Assembly: GCA_945913285.1 (NCBI GenBank)
Contig: CAMEDD010000005.1
Span: 1 to 64,000, forward strand
Length of the DNA: 64,000 bases
Reading direction: 5' to 3'
DNA from: Candidatus Sulfopaludibacter sp. SbA3
GTDB lineage: Bacteria > Pseudomonadota > Alphaproteobacteria > Caulobacterales > Hyphomonadaceae
The position numbers and the translations under genes are program-made. Shown in pieces: positions 34,777-42,869 of this stretch; positions within the stretch are counted from its first letter, which is position 1, and the number at the start of each line of letters is the position of its first letter. The notes under the pieces were generated by a model. The model saw nothing but the letters and a program-made list of their open reading frames with translations. It did no database searches and was not told the origin of the DNA.

Positions 34777-35517
34777 ATGACGACCGCCGCCGCCCAACCC
34801 TCGCAGACCCTGCTCCATCTTGCCGGGGAATTGCTGACGCCCTTGCCTGAGGGCGGGCTCTTGTGGGCGGCTCGGCGTCTGCTGGTTGTGTCGGACCTGC
34901 ACCTCGAGAAGGGCTCCAACTTCGCTAGCGCCGGGCAGATGCTGCCGCCGTATGATACCGGCGCGACGCTCGCCCGGGTGGAAGCGCTGTGCACGGGGCT
35001 TCGTCCCGAAACGGTGATTTCGCTCGGCGACAGTTTCCACGACCGGCATTCGGAGACCCGGCTGCCAGCGCCATATGCCGAGCGCATCCGGGCGTTGACT
35101 GCGGTGCACGATTGGGTCTGGGTCGAGGGCAACCATGATCCCGATCCACCGGCCCATCTGGGCGGACGCGCAGCAAGGGTTCTCCAGCTCGGTCCACTCG
35201 TGTTCCGGCATGAGCCGACCGGCGAAGTAGGCGAAGTCGCAGGCCACCTTCATCCGGTCGCGAAGGTTGCCGGACGTGGGCGCACGGTGCGCCGGCGCTG
35301 TTTCGCGTCAGACGGCGCGCGGCTGGTGATGCCGGCGATGGGGGCCTATGCGGGCGGGCTGAACGTGCTGGACGCGGCCTTTGGCACGGTGTTTCCGGAA
35401 GGCTGTATGGCCTTCGCCATCGGTGAGGCGCGGGTCTATGGTATCGGCGCCGGCAATCTGGTCCCGGATAGCAAGATCGGCGGCATACCCGTCCGGCTGC
35501 GGCGCGGGTTGCGATAG
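34777..35517 (+). CDS. pdeM: Ligase-associated DNA damage response endonuclease PdeM
   Basis: 246-residue calcineurin-like metallophosphoesterase. The five metal-binding motifs are visible in order: SDLHLEKG, SLGDSFHD, VEGNHDPDP, the GEVAGHLHP histidines and a final C-terminal strand. In this family the enzyme works with the Lhr-type helicase, a DNA ligase and an exonuclease in DNA repair. The helicase is at 31434-33938 on the same strand. The start is either the GTG at 34774 or the adjacent ATG at 34777. Confidence 0.88.
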   Translation: MTTAAAQPSQTLLHLAGELLTPLPEGGLLWAARRLLVVSDLHLEKGSNFASAGQMLPPYDTGATLARVEALCTGLRPETVISLGDSFHDRHSETRLPAPYAERIRALTAVHDWVWVEGNHDPDPPAHLGGRAARVLQLGPLVFRHEPTGEVGEVAGHLHPVAKVAGRGRTVRRRCFASDGARLVMPAMGAYAGGLNVLDAAFGTVFPEGCMAFAIGEARVYGIGAGNLVPDSKIGGIPVRLRRGLR

Positions 35518-35525
35518 GCTTTTTA

Positions 35526-35538
35526 TCCTATTATAGGA
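35526..35538. promoter_or_regulatory. Palindromic operator candidate of the S24 repressor
   Basis: TCCTATTATAGGA is a perfect 6+1+6 palindrome 30 bp before the GTG of a LexA-like HTH/S24 repressor, in an AT-rich stretch that also offers a TATTAT -10 element. The layout suggests autoregulation. Confidence 0.5.
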
Positions 35539-35567
35539 ATTTTTCCACAACAGGTCGGGGCCGCGCC

Positions 35568-36185
35568 GTGCAGCACAAGGATATCTGGCGCGGGCTGGAC
35601 CAGCTGGCGGCGCGTCACGGATTGTCGGCGTCTGGCCTCGCCAAGCGGGCGGGTCTTGATCCGACCAGTTTCAATCCGTCTAAGCGGGAAGGGCCGGATG
35701 GGCGCCCGCGCTGGCCGACGACCGAGAGCCTTGCGCGCGTGCTGGAAGCCGTCGGCGCGGGCTTTGATGATTTTGCGGCTCTGGTGGAAGGCCGCCGGGG
35801 CGGTTGTGCGCCGCTGATCGGGTTTGCGCAGGCCGGGCAGGACGGCTTTTTTGACAATGCCGGCTTTCCGGTCGGTGCGGGCTGGGCAGATGTGCGCTTT
35901 CCGGGGCTCGGTACCGAGACTGTTTACGCGCTCCAGATCAGCGGGGACTCGATGGAGCCCGCCTACCGCTCCGGAGACCGGATCATCGCGGCGCCCGGCG
36001 CGCCGGTTAAAGCCGGCGACCGTGTTGTGGCGAAGACCGCTCAGGGCGAAGTGATGGCCAAGGTGCTGGCCCGCAAGACCGCGCGTCTGATTGAGCTCGC
36101 CTCGCTCAATCCGGATTATCCGTCCCGCGAGTTCAAGCCGTCAGAGATTGCCTGGCTTGCCCGCATACTTTGGGCAAGCCAGTAA
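35568..36185 (+). CDS. HTH-type repressor with S24 (LexA/CI-like) peptidase domain
   Basis: 205 residues. The N-terminal helix-turn-helix spans about residues 5-70 (LAARHGLSASGLAKRAGLD then ARVLEAVG). The C-terminal S24 domain has the Ser of ISGDSMEPAYRSGD (Ser128) and Lys165 in EVMAKVL, 37 residues apart as in LexA (119/156). No clear Ala-Gly or Cys-Gly cleavage bond is seen between the domains, so autocleavage is uncertain. The start is GTG 35568, the only start that keeps the DNA-binding helix. It lies immediately ahead of a decarboxylase gene (20 bp). Chromosomal, non-phage members of this family are common in alphaproteobacteria. Confidence 0.82.
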   Translation: MQHKDIWRGLDQLAARHGLSASGLAKRAGLDPTSFNPSKREGPDGRPRWPTTESLARVLEAVGAGFDDFAALVEGRRGGCAPLIGFAQAGQDGFFDNAGFPVGAGWADVRFPGLGTETVYALQISGDSMEPAYRSGDRIIAAPGAPVKAGDRVVAKTAQGEVMAKVLARKTARLIELASLNPDYPSREFKPSEIAWLARILWASQ

Positions 36186-36205
36186 GCCCGCCTGAGGATA
36201 CGCCG

Positions 36206-37660
36206 ATGACAGATGATCCCCGCAACGGGCTGGACCCGGAAGACTGGAGCGCGTTTCGCGAAACGGCGCATGCGCTGCTCGATGCCGCGTTGGACAAGAT
36301 GCAGCGCGCGCGAGAGGGGCGGGTCTGGACACCTTTTCCGGCCGAGATGAAGGCGGCGTTTGACCAGCCCCTACCCGAGGCCGGGCTGTCCGGCGCGGAC
36401 CTCTCGGCGCAGCTGGAGGCGCTCTTGCCGTATGGCGCGGGCAACACGCATCCGCGGTTTTTCGGATGGGTGCATGGTTCGGGCACGCCGCAGAACCTGC
36501 TGGCCGAGATCATCGCTTCGGCCATGAACGCCAATGCCGGCGGGCGCGATCATGGCGCCATCTATGTTGAGCGGCAGGTGATCCGTTGGTGCCGTGAACT
36601 GTTCGGTTTTCCGGAAGGGGCCAGCGGGCTGATCGTCTCGGGCACGTCGCTGGCGACGGTCGTGGCGCTGAAAGTGGCGCGGGATGCGCGGCTTGGATTT
36701 TCCATACGGACGGCCGGCCTCAGCGCAGCGCGGCTGGTGGGGTATGCGTCGGCGGAGGCGCATGCGTGCAACGCCAGGGCCTTTGATATTCTGGGCATCG
36801 GGGCAGGCGCGCTGCGGCGAATTCCCGTCAATGCCCGGTTCGAGATGGACACGGACGCCCTGCGCGGTGCAATCCGCGCAGATCTCGCCGAAGGGCTGCA
36901 GCCGTTCGTGATCATCGGCACGGCCGGCACCGTCAATACAGGCGCAACGGATCCGCTCACGGAGCTTGCTGACATCGCTGCGCAGTCCGGTCTCTGGTTC
37001 CACGTTGATGGGGCCTTTGGTGCACTGGCGCGCCTGGTGCCCGGCCTCGAGGCGCGCTTTGAGGCTGTCTCGCGCGCCGATTCACTCGCCTTCGATTTTC
37101 ACAAATGGCTGCACGTCAACTACGATGCTGGCTGCGTCCTGCTGCGCGACGAAGCCCTGCACCGGCGTGCCTTTTCGGACCGGCCGGATTACCTGAAGGC
37201 CGCCGAGCGTGGGCTCGCTGCCGGTAATCCCTGGCCAGTGGAGTATGGTCCGGAATTGTCTCGCGGGTTCCGGGCGCTGAAGGTCTGGTCCCAGATTGCC
37301 GGTTTCGGAACGAAGCGTCTGGGTGAAGAGATCGAGAAAAATTGCGTTCAGGCGGCATTTCTCGGCGCGAAAGTGAGCGCCGACGCGCGGTTCGAACTCT
37401 CGGCGCCGGTCGCGCTGAACATCTGCTGCTTCCGGTATGTCGGCGCAGGTCTCGAAGGCGCAGCGCTCGATGCGCTCAACGAGGAAATCGTGGTGCGCCT
37501 GCAGGAGCTTGGCATCGCGGCGCCGTCGACAACCCGCATCGGGGGACGAGCCGTCATCCGGGTCAATCTGACCAATCACCGGACGCAGTTGCCAGACCTC
37601 GAACTGCTGCTGGCAGAGATCGCGTCGCTTGGGGATGCGGCAGCGGGTGAAACGGCCTGA
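36206..37660 (+). CDS. PLP-dependent group II decarboxylase (aromatic-L-amino-acid/glutamate type)
   Basis: 484-residue fold-I decarboxylase. The substrate-entry GNTHPRFFGWVHGSGTP, the ring-stacking/Asp segment VDGAFGALARLVPG and the PLP lysine in AFDFHKWLHVNYDAG match the group II amino acid decarboxylases (Pfam Pyridoxal_deC). TGTAGTVNTGATDPL is the loop that closes over the substrate. Candidate products are aromatic amines or beta-alanine-type products; the sequence does not decide. TGAGGA lies eight bases before the ATG. It sits between an S24 repressor and a LysR regulator. Confidence 0.87.
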   Translation: MTDDPRNGLDPEDWSAFRETAHALLDAALDKMQRAREGRVWTPFPAEMKAAFDQPLPEAGLSGADLSAQLEALLPYGAGNTHPRFFGWVHGSGTPQNLLAEIIASAMNANAGGRDHGAIYVERQVIRWCRELFGFPEGASGLIVSGTSLATVVALKVARDARLGFSIRTAGLSAARLVGYASAEAHACNARAFDILGIGAGALRRIPVNARFEMDTDALRGAIRADLAEGLQPFVIIGTAGTVNTGATDPLTELADIAAQSGLWFHVDGAFGALARLVPGLEARFEAVSRADSLAFDFHKWLHVNYDAGCVLLRDEALHRRAFSDRPDYLKAAERGLAAGNPWPVEYGPELSRGFRALKVWSQIAGFGTKRLGEEIEKNCVQAAFLGAKVSADARFELSAPVALNICCFRYVGAGLEGAALDALNEEIVVRLQELGIAAPSTTRIGGRAVIRVNLTNHRTQLPDLELLLAEIASLGDAAAGETA

Positions 37661-37721
37661 AGACAGTGCAGGCTTCATTGCGACGCTTGCCGCCCGAGGC
37701 TGCGCTGTGCCAAGAGCAATC

Positions 37722-38624
37722 ATGGATTGGGGAAAGCTCAGATCATTTCATGCCGCCGCTGAAGCGGGCAGCCTGACCCTCGCCGGAGAGCGGCTGGGCA
37801 TTTCGCAATCGGCGGTGTCGCGTCAGATCGCGGCGCTTGAGGAGCAGCTCGGCGTCTCCCTGTTCCAGCGCCATGCGCGCGGGCTGGTGCTGACCGATAG
37901 CGGCCACACGCTTTACCGCTCCACCTCGGACATGGCGACGGCTGCCCTGTCGGCCAACACAGCCTTGAAAGACCAGCAGGAAACGCCGCAAGGCGAACTG
38001 ATCGTCTCGGCACCTGTCGCGTTTGGCTCGATCTGGCTGGTGCCCCGCCTCGGCGGCTTCGTCCGGCGCCACCCGGATCTCTACCTCGACCTGCGGCTCG
38101 ACGATCAGCGGGAGTATGACTTGCTGAAGCTGGAGGCCGAGTGCGCCATCCGCCTCTGGGCGGCCGACAAGGCCGACCTGATCCAGCGCAAGCTGGGAAC
38201 GGTGGCGACCAACCTTTATGCCGCGCCGGAATACCTGAAGCTTTATGGTGTACCGCGTACCCCCCGGGACCTCGATAATCACCGGATCATTGCTTATGGC
38301 GACGAGAACTCGCCGCTGCAGGAGATGAGCTTTGCGCGCCGGGTCGGCCGGGATGACGCGCCGCCGCGTACGGCCATGCTGACGGTGAACAACGTGTTTG
38401 CCATGATGCGGGCGGTGGATGCCGGGCTCGGGATTGCCGATGTGCCGGACTATATGGCGAGCACCCTGCCGCGGCTCGTGCGGGTCTTGCCGGAGATCAC
38501 CGGGCCCTCGTTTGATCTCTATTTCATCTATCCGAGCGACCTGCGCCGGTCCAAGCGGGTAGCGGCGTTCCGTGACTTCCTGACCTCGGAAACGGAGCCC
38601 CTGCGCAAGCCGTCTATGCGTTAG
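37722..38624 (+). CDS. LysR-family transcriptional regulator
   Basis: 300 residues. The N-terminal winged helix-turn-helix is WGKLRSFHAAAEAGSLTLAG followed by LGISQSAVSRQIAALEEQLG and LFQRHARGLVLTDSG, a textbook LTTR domain. The co-inducer domain continues with LIVSAPVAFGSIWLVPRL. Family knowledge says it binds near its own promoter and controls a neighbouring gene. The nearest candidate is the decarboxylase upstream on the same strand, 61 bp away. An sRNA-like unit follows 93 bp downstream. Confidence 0.9.
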   Translation: MDWGKLRSFHAAAEAGSLTLAGERLGISQSAVSRQIAALEEQLGVSLFQRHARGLVLTDSGHTLYRSTSDMATAALSANTALKDQQETPQGELIVSAPVAFGSIWLVPRLGGFVRRHPDLYLDLRLDDQREYDLLKLEAECAIRLWAADKADLIQRKLGTVATNLYAAPEYLKLYGVPRTPRDLDNHRIIAYGDENSPLQEMSFARRVGRDDAPPRTAMLTVNNVFAMMRAVDAGLGIADVPDYMASTLPRLVRVLPEITGPSFDLYFIYPSDLRRSKRVAAFRDFLTSETEPLRKPSMR

Positions 38625-38683
38625 TGTCGATGAACAATTTGTAACGCGTGCAAAAATGCATGCGTGACCTGCTGACCCGCATG

Positions 38684-38711
38684 TTGCAATGCAGCGTAAC
38701 GCTCCTAAATA
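38684..38711 (+). promoter_or_regulatory. Promoter of the putative sRNA
   Basis: TTGCAA (38684-38689) and TAAATA (38706-38711) with a 16-bp spacer. This is one of the best sigma-70-like promoters in the window, and no protein start follows it. Confidence 0.6.
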
Positions 38712-38717
38712 GACCCT

Positions 38718-38832
38718 ATGCCAAAGGTCCTGGGCATAACCCGATCATTCCTCCGATTGGGCGTTTCCTCCCCCTCACAGGACCCCACTTACAGCCCGGC
38801 GCGTCGCAAGATGCAGCCGGGCTCTCTTTTTT
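38718..38832 (+). ncRNA. Putative trans-acting sRNA with anti-Shine-Dalgarno loops
   Basis: A unit of about 115 nt bounded by a good promoter and a strong intrinsic terminator, with no ORF and on neither neighbour's coding strand path. CCCGATC (38740-38746) pairs with GATTGGG (38755-38761) and exposes the loop ATTCCTCC. A second C/U-rich stretch, TTCCTCCCCCT (38765-38775), is unpaired. GGTCCTG (38726-38732) pairs with CAGGACC (38778-38784) and encloses the inner hairpin. CCUCC in loops is the seed used by several alphaproteobacterial sRNAs to occlude ribosome binding sites. The identity is inference; no named family is claimed. Confidence 0.6.
38793..38832 (+). terminator. Rho-independent terminator of the putative sRNA
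   Basis: AGCCCGGC (38793-38800) pairs perfectly with GCCGGGCT (38816-38823), a 15-nt loop lies between, and CTC plus six T residues follow. It ends just before the stop of the convergent 653-residue gene. Confidence 0.85.
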
Positions 38833-38837
38833 CTGCC

Positions 38838-40799
38838 CTATTTGCGGTTTCCGAACCTGCTTCGCAAAAGCAGGTACACCACAAACGCGGCGCCCACGAC
38901 CGTGGCGGCAAGGGAGAAGTAGAGCGTGGCAGCGGAGAACGCGTCCCACGGCGTGATCCAGGCTTTCGCGGGCAGGTGAACGAAGGGCGGAACCAGCGAA
39001 AAGTGAACCCCCTCGCTACTGGGAGTGCCAGGCGGCGCCTTTAAGTTCGCGAAGTATTTCAGCTTGTCTGCCCAGTCGAAGGCAACCTGGAAGAATCCGA
39101 AGATACCGAGCGCTCCGAGGCCTGCCGTCAGCAGACTTTCATCATCCTGCTTGATCCGTTGCTCGCGGTCATGGGTCTGGTTTTCGAGGTTCGAGATCAG
39201 CTTTTCTATATAGTCGTTGCGCCTTTCGATGCCCCGCAGCTTCATCATCGAATCGAACACATCGCGCTCTGTGTCGTATCGAAAGATGTTGGTGTAGCGA
39301 TCTCGATAATAGGCGGCATAGTCGCCCGTGCGAAACGAATAGAACTTTCCGGCGGCGGACTTCAGTTTACCCCGGTTGCCGAGTGTCTCTACATCGCCGA
39401 GCAGTTTGAAGGCGGACGCCTCGTACTCGCGGGTCATGAATTCGTTGTGCATCGACACAGCGTGAATCATGAAGGCGTAGGCACAGGTGCCGATGAAATC
39501 ATTGGCCGCTTCGAGACTGCGGGCTTTCTCTACATATGTGATCAGCGCGCGCGGGTTGGCGAAACGGACAAATTTCCGCTCGGCCGCCTGGGCCTCGGTG
39601 GTTGGATAGATGGGATCGGTGGAATCGAGGATCTCCGACGGATCCTGGTTCATGAAGTCGATGATGTTCTGGTTGAACCCGGATACAAAAAGATAATGCA
39701 GGCAATCCTGCCGCCGCCGGTCTTCCATTGCGGGGAACGTCTTGCGGGCGGCTTCGATTTCGGCGTCGGTGTATGCGTCATAGTCCGGACGGTTGATCAC
39801 CCAGTCCCAGTATTCCGGACCGAGGCGCACCTCCGGCACATCGACGTTCGACTTCGGATTCAGTCCTTGGAGCTTTTCCTGGAAGGGCAGGTAACATCCC
39901 TCCTGCACCATGAGCATGCGCGCCACGGGTTTGCCGGTTTCAGGATTGGGTTCCGGCAGCAGGCGCCTGAAGAACGTCTTGTCCTCGAAGAAGAACATCA
40001 GCCGCGAGACTGGCATCACGAGGCCCGGCACCTCGATGAATGGCGCCTCGGATAGGAGCTGGTCAAAGCGAGGCGCGATCGTGCGGACAGGTGGGCCCGC
40101 CGGCAGGCTGGATTTCAGGCTGCTGAAGAGGTCGCCCGCATCCGCGTCGAAAACATCGCGGACATATTGCCAGAAGCTCTGCGCCTCGCCGGCCGCGGCT
40201 TTCACCTTGATCCCGTCGAGCGGCACGAGACCGGTAGGCGCGTCCGTGGGGCGTACGGGCTGGCTGCCGGGCGGACGAGGCGCCGCGGCAAACTCCTTGG
40301 GCGCTGCGAGTTTCTGGATCAGCGAGAGGAAATAGAAGTCGCCCGGCGTGTGGTCATAGTTGTAGCGGAACGACAGGTGATAGCCGATCGCGCCGTTGGC
40401 GTGGGTGTACCAGAAGCGGCGCACGCGGATGAGGCGGGTCTTGTCGAGACCGGGCGGGGTCGCGATGAAGCGGCGCCCTTCGGTTGTCCATTCGATTTCG
40501 GCTGGGGCGGTGAACTCGAGAAACTCACCGGCGCGGCGGCATAACGTGTCGAGGAGGAAGTCGTCTACCGCGCCGAGGCGTTCCCGGTCGGCGATGTCGT
40601 TGAACAGCGGCTCGACGGCGTCACGCAGGCGTTTGCTGGAGCGGTAGCCAGGTTGGAACGCGCGGAGCAGTTCGGGGGCAAGATGCCGGCCAAGCGCCTC
40701 TGTCACCTTCTGTTCAGTGATATAGAGCGACAGAGTGAAATAGAGTGAACGGTCTTCGCAGTCTTCGAAGTCTTCCCGCGCTTCAGGTTCAGCAGCCAT
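38838..40799 (-). CDS. Large protein with C-terminal membrane helices, unrecognised family
   Basis: 653 residues, mostly soluble, with two hydrophobic segments near the end: LLTAGLGALGIFGFFQVAFDW (about 565-585) and FSAATLYFSLAATVVGAAFVVYLLLR (about 620-645). A coiled-coil-prone run (IEKLISNLENQTHDREQRIKQDD) precedes the first. The layout (large cytosolic head, coiled stalk, two C-terminal helices) recalls CorA-type transporters, but there is no GMN motif. Two Trp/Tyr-rich segments (VRRFWYTHANGAIGYHLSFRYNYD; GPEYWDWVINRPDYDAY) may be distinctive. AAAGGAG before the ATG at 40799 fixes the start. The GNAT-like gene ends 29 bp upstream, so the two form an operon. Confidence 0.7.
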   Translation of the reverse strand: MAAEPEAREDFEDCEDRSLYFTLSLYITEQKVTEALGRHLAPELLRAFQPGYRSSKRLRDAVEPLFNDIADRERLGAVDDFLLDTLCRRAGEFLEFTAPAEIEWTTEGRRFIATPPGLDKTRLIRVRRFWYTHANGAIGYHLSFRYNYDHTPGDFYFLSLIQKLAAPKEFAAAPRPPGSQPVRPTDAPTGLVPLDGIKVKAAAGEAQSFWQYVRDVFDADAGDLFSSLKSSLPAGPPVRTIAPRFDQLLSEAPFIEVPGLVMPVSRLMFFFEDKTFFRRLLPEPNPETGKPVARMLMVQEGCYLPFQEKLQGLNPKSNVDVPEVRLGPEYWDWVINRPDYDAYTDAEIEAARKTFPAMEDRRRQDCLHYLFVSGFNQNIIDFMNQDPSEILDSTDPIYPTTEAQAAERKFVRFANPRALITYVEKARSLEAANDFIGTCAYAFMIHAVSMHNEFMTREYEASAFKLLGDVETLGNRGKLKSAAGKFYSFRTGDYAAYYRDRYTNIFRYDTERDVFDSMMKLRGIERRNDYIEKLISNLENQTHDREQRIKQDDESLLTAGLGALGIFGFFQVAFDWADKLKYFANLKAPPGTPSSEGVHFSLVPPFVHLPAKAWITPWDAFSAATLYFSLAATVVGAAFVVYLLLRSRFGNRK

Positions 40800-40828
40800 G
40801 CTCAACTCCTTTAACGTGGCCGCCGCCG

Positions 40829-41713
40829 TCAGGCCGGCGCCCTTCGGTCCTGCAGCACGCGGGCCGCCTCAACAAATACGCGGTCAAACCCCTTCAATGA
40901 GATACGTTCGCCTTGCTGACAGGCCGTGTCCAGCCGGGCCAGCTGGTCCGCGGCGATGGGCGCCTGCGCAAGGTCGGCGCCTTTGAGCACGGTAACGGCA
41001 AAGAAACGCCGCATGTGAGCGGCGAGCTGGCAGGCGCCAAGACTATCGCCTTGTGCACCGAGGACCCCCAGAAGCAGGTCCGAATCAGCCGTCTGCTGCA
41101 CCGAGAGCGGAGGCTGGCGATAAGGAAAATCGACGATCCGCGCGCCGCGGCGTTCCCAGATCTTGAGGCGGTCCACCTGGTCGAGCCCGGCATGGGCGCT
41201 GTCTATGGCATAGTCTTCCGCAGACATGTTCACGGGATCGTTCATTTCGATGAAGATCAGCGGCTCCGGCGCGGCGCCGGGCCAGGCGAAGGACGCGGAT
41301 GCCTCCGACCGGATGCAGGCCATCACGCGTGCAAAATACCCGCGCCGGCGCTCGGCGCCGTCCACGAAGATATAGCTCAGGGAGATGGTGGGGTCCGTGC
41401 CGTCTCCGGCATAGGCGATGAAACTGGCAGCTCCCAGCACACGGCCCTCGGCACCCTCGGTCAACATCAAGACGATCTCGCGATACGCACCATAGAGTTT
41501 GGAGAGACGCTCATAGGCGCCGCCTTCGTTGAGATCGAGGCAGGCCTTGAACCCGTTCAGGTCTTCCTTTTCGTCTTCGAGAATGAAGGCCGCATCATAA
41601 GCGGCAAAGAAACGGGTGAGGCGCGGATCGTCGCTGCGGGCGAAGACGTGGAGAACCACGCCGTCGCTAAGGTCTTCGGTGCGGTCGCGTCGGAGGAGAG
41701 CAGGTGCGGTCAT
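40829..41713 (-). CDS. GNAT-fold acetyltransferase-like protein
   Basis: 294 residues. The first 200 show a GNAT pattern: SLSYIFVDGAERRRGYFARVMACIR supplies strand 4 and the acetyl-CoA pyrophosphate-binding R/Q-x-x-G-x-x/A motif (RRRGYFA). IVLMLTEGAEGRVLGAASFIAY is the preceding strand pair. The C-terminal 90 residues are a separate helical segment not typical of single-domain GNATs. It is first of a two-gene unit with the 653-residue membrane protein. The target is unknown. The ATG at 41713 begins a hydrophilic N-terminus. Confidence 0.65.
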   Translation of the reverse strand: MTAPALLRRDRTEDLSDGVVLHVFARSDDPRLTRFFAAYDAAFILEDEKEDLNGFKACLDLNEGGAYERLSKLYGAYREIVLMLTEGAEGRVLGAASFIAYAGDGTDPTISLSYIFVDGAERRRGYFARVMACIRSEASASFAWPGAAPEPLIFIEMNDPVNMSAEDYAIDSAHAGLDQVDRLKIWERRGARIVDFPYRQPPLSVQQTADSDLLLGVLGAQGDSLGACQLAAHMRRFFAVTVLKGADLAQAPIAADQLARLDTACQQGERISLKGFDRVFVEAARVLQDRRAPA

Positions 41714-41831
41714 CGGCGCCGATCTCGTGCCACGGCCTGCCAAGGTGTCAACCGCGATTGTCGCCAGAGGCGGGCTCGACCCGTTGGCCGGGATCAGCCA
41801 TGTTCCTGAAAAAACAACGGAGGTTTCTGCC

Positions 41832-42791
41832 ATGTCGTCCCGCCACCTTGTCGATCCGGAACTCGCCGCTTTCCTGGAGGCTTTTCCGACAATGAACATC
41901 TCGGCGGAAAACATCGGGCTCATCCGTACCGCGCGGTCCGCGATGCTCGACCAGTTGCCTGCCTTCTCAGACGCGGTGAGCGTCGAGGAACGGCACATCC
42001 CGGGGCCGAAGGGCGCGCCGCCCGTGCGCACCAAGATCTATCGGTGCAAGAACGCAGCTGCGCGGCGTCCGGCCATCCTGCACCTGCACGGCGGCGGCTA
42101 TGTGATGGGCAATCCCGAGTTCATGGGGCCGCAATGCGCATTGTGGGCCGAGGCATTAGGCGCCGTGGTCGTGGCGCCGGCTTATCGTCTCGGGCCGGAA
42201 ACCTCCTTTCCCGGCAACATCGAGGACGCCTATGCGGCGCTCGCCTGGACGATGGCGGAGGCCGACGCCCTCGGCATCGACACAGACAGGATTGCGGTTG
42301 CCGGAGAAAGCGCGGGCGGCGGGCTCGCAGCTGCGCTGGCCCTGCTCGTGCGCGACCGGGGCGAGTACAAGTTCTGCCACCAACAGCTGATCTTTCCGAT
42401 GATCGACGACCGCACCGCCGTGCGCGCCGATCTGTCGGCGATGTATGGCGAGTTCGTCTGGACCAATGCGTCCAATCATTTCGGCTGGGCGGCGTTGCTC
42501 GGCAAGGCGCCCGGCAGTGAAGACGTGTCACCTTATGCGGCGGCGGCGCGGGCCGAAAACCTGGCAAACCTGCCACCGGTGTTCATGGCGACCGGCGCGC
42601 TCGACCTGTTTGCGGAAGAAAACCTCGATTACGCCAAACGCCTTATGGCGGCCGGTGTGCCGGTTGAACTGCACGTCTATCCAGGCGCGCCGCATGCCTT
42701 CATGCAAGCGATCGATGCCGCCGTAACGAAAACCTACAGCCGCGACGCCATGAAGGCCTTGGCGCGCGGACTGGGTGTTGCGCCGCATTGA
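41832..42791 (+). CDS. Alpha/beta hydrolase, HSL group esterase
   Basis: 319-residue esterase. The oxyanion motif is HLHGGGYVMG, the nucleophile elbow GESAGG, and the late His sits in GAPHAFMQ. APAYRLGPETSFPGNIEDAY is the conserved HSL segment. GGAGG lies ten bases before the ATG at 41832. It resembles the hydrolase at 18972 in family but the two are clearly different enzymes. Short acyl esters are the likely substrates. Confidence 0.87.
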   Translation: MSSRHLVDPELAAFLEAFPTMNISAENIGLIRTARSAMLDQLPAFSDAVSVEERHIPGPKGAPPVRTKIYRCKNAAARRPAILHLHGGGYVMGNPEFMGPQCALWAEALGAVVVAPAYRLGPETSFPGNIEDAYAALAWTMAEADALGIDTDRIAVAGESAGGGLAAALALLVRDRGEYKFCHQQLIFPMIDDRTAVRADLSAMYGEFVWTNASNHFGWAALLGKAPGSEDVSPYAAAARAENLANLPPVFMATGALDLFAEENLDYAKRLMAAGVPVELHVYPGAPHAFMQAIDAAVTKTYSRDAMKALARGLGVAPH

Positions 42792-42869
42792 GGCGGCTGG
42801 GTCGTCCGCCTTGAAATGGCCGTGTACGTGTGGTGTCACTCAACGACGTTTGGGTGTGGGGAGCCGAAC

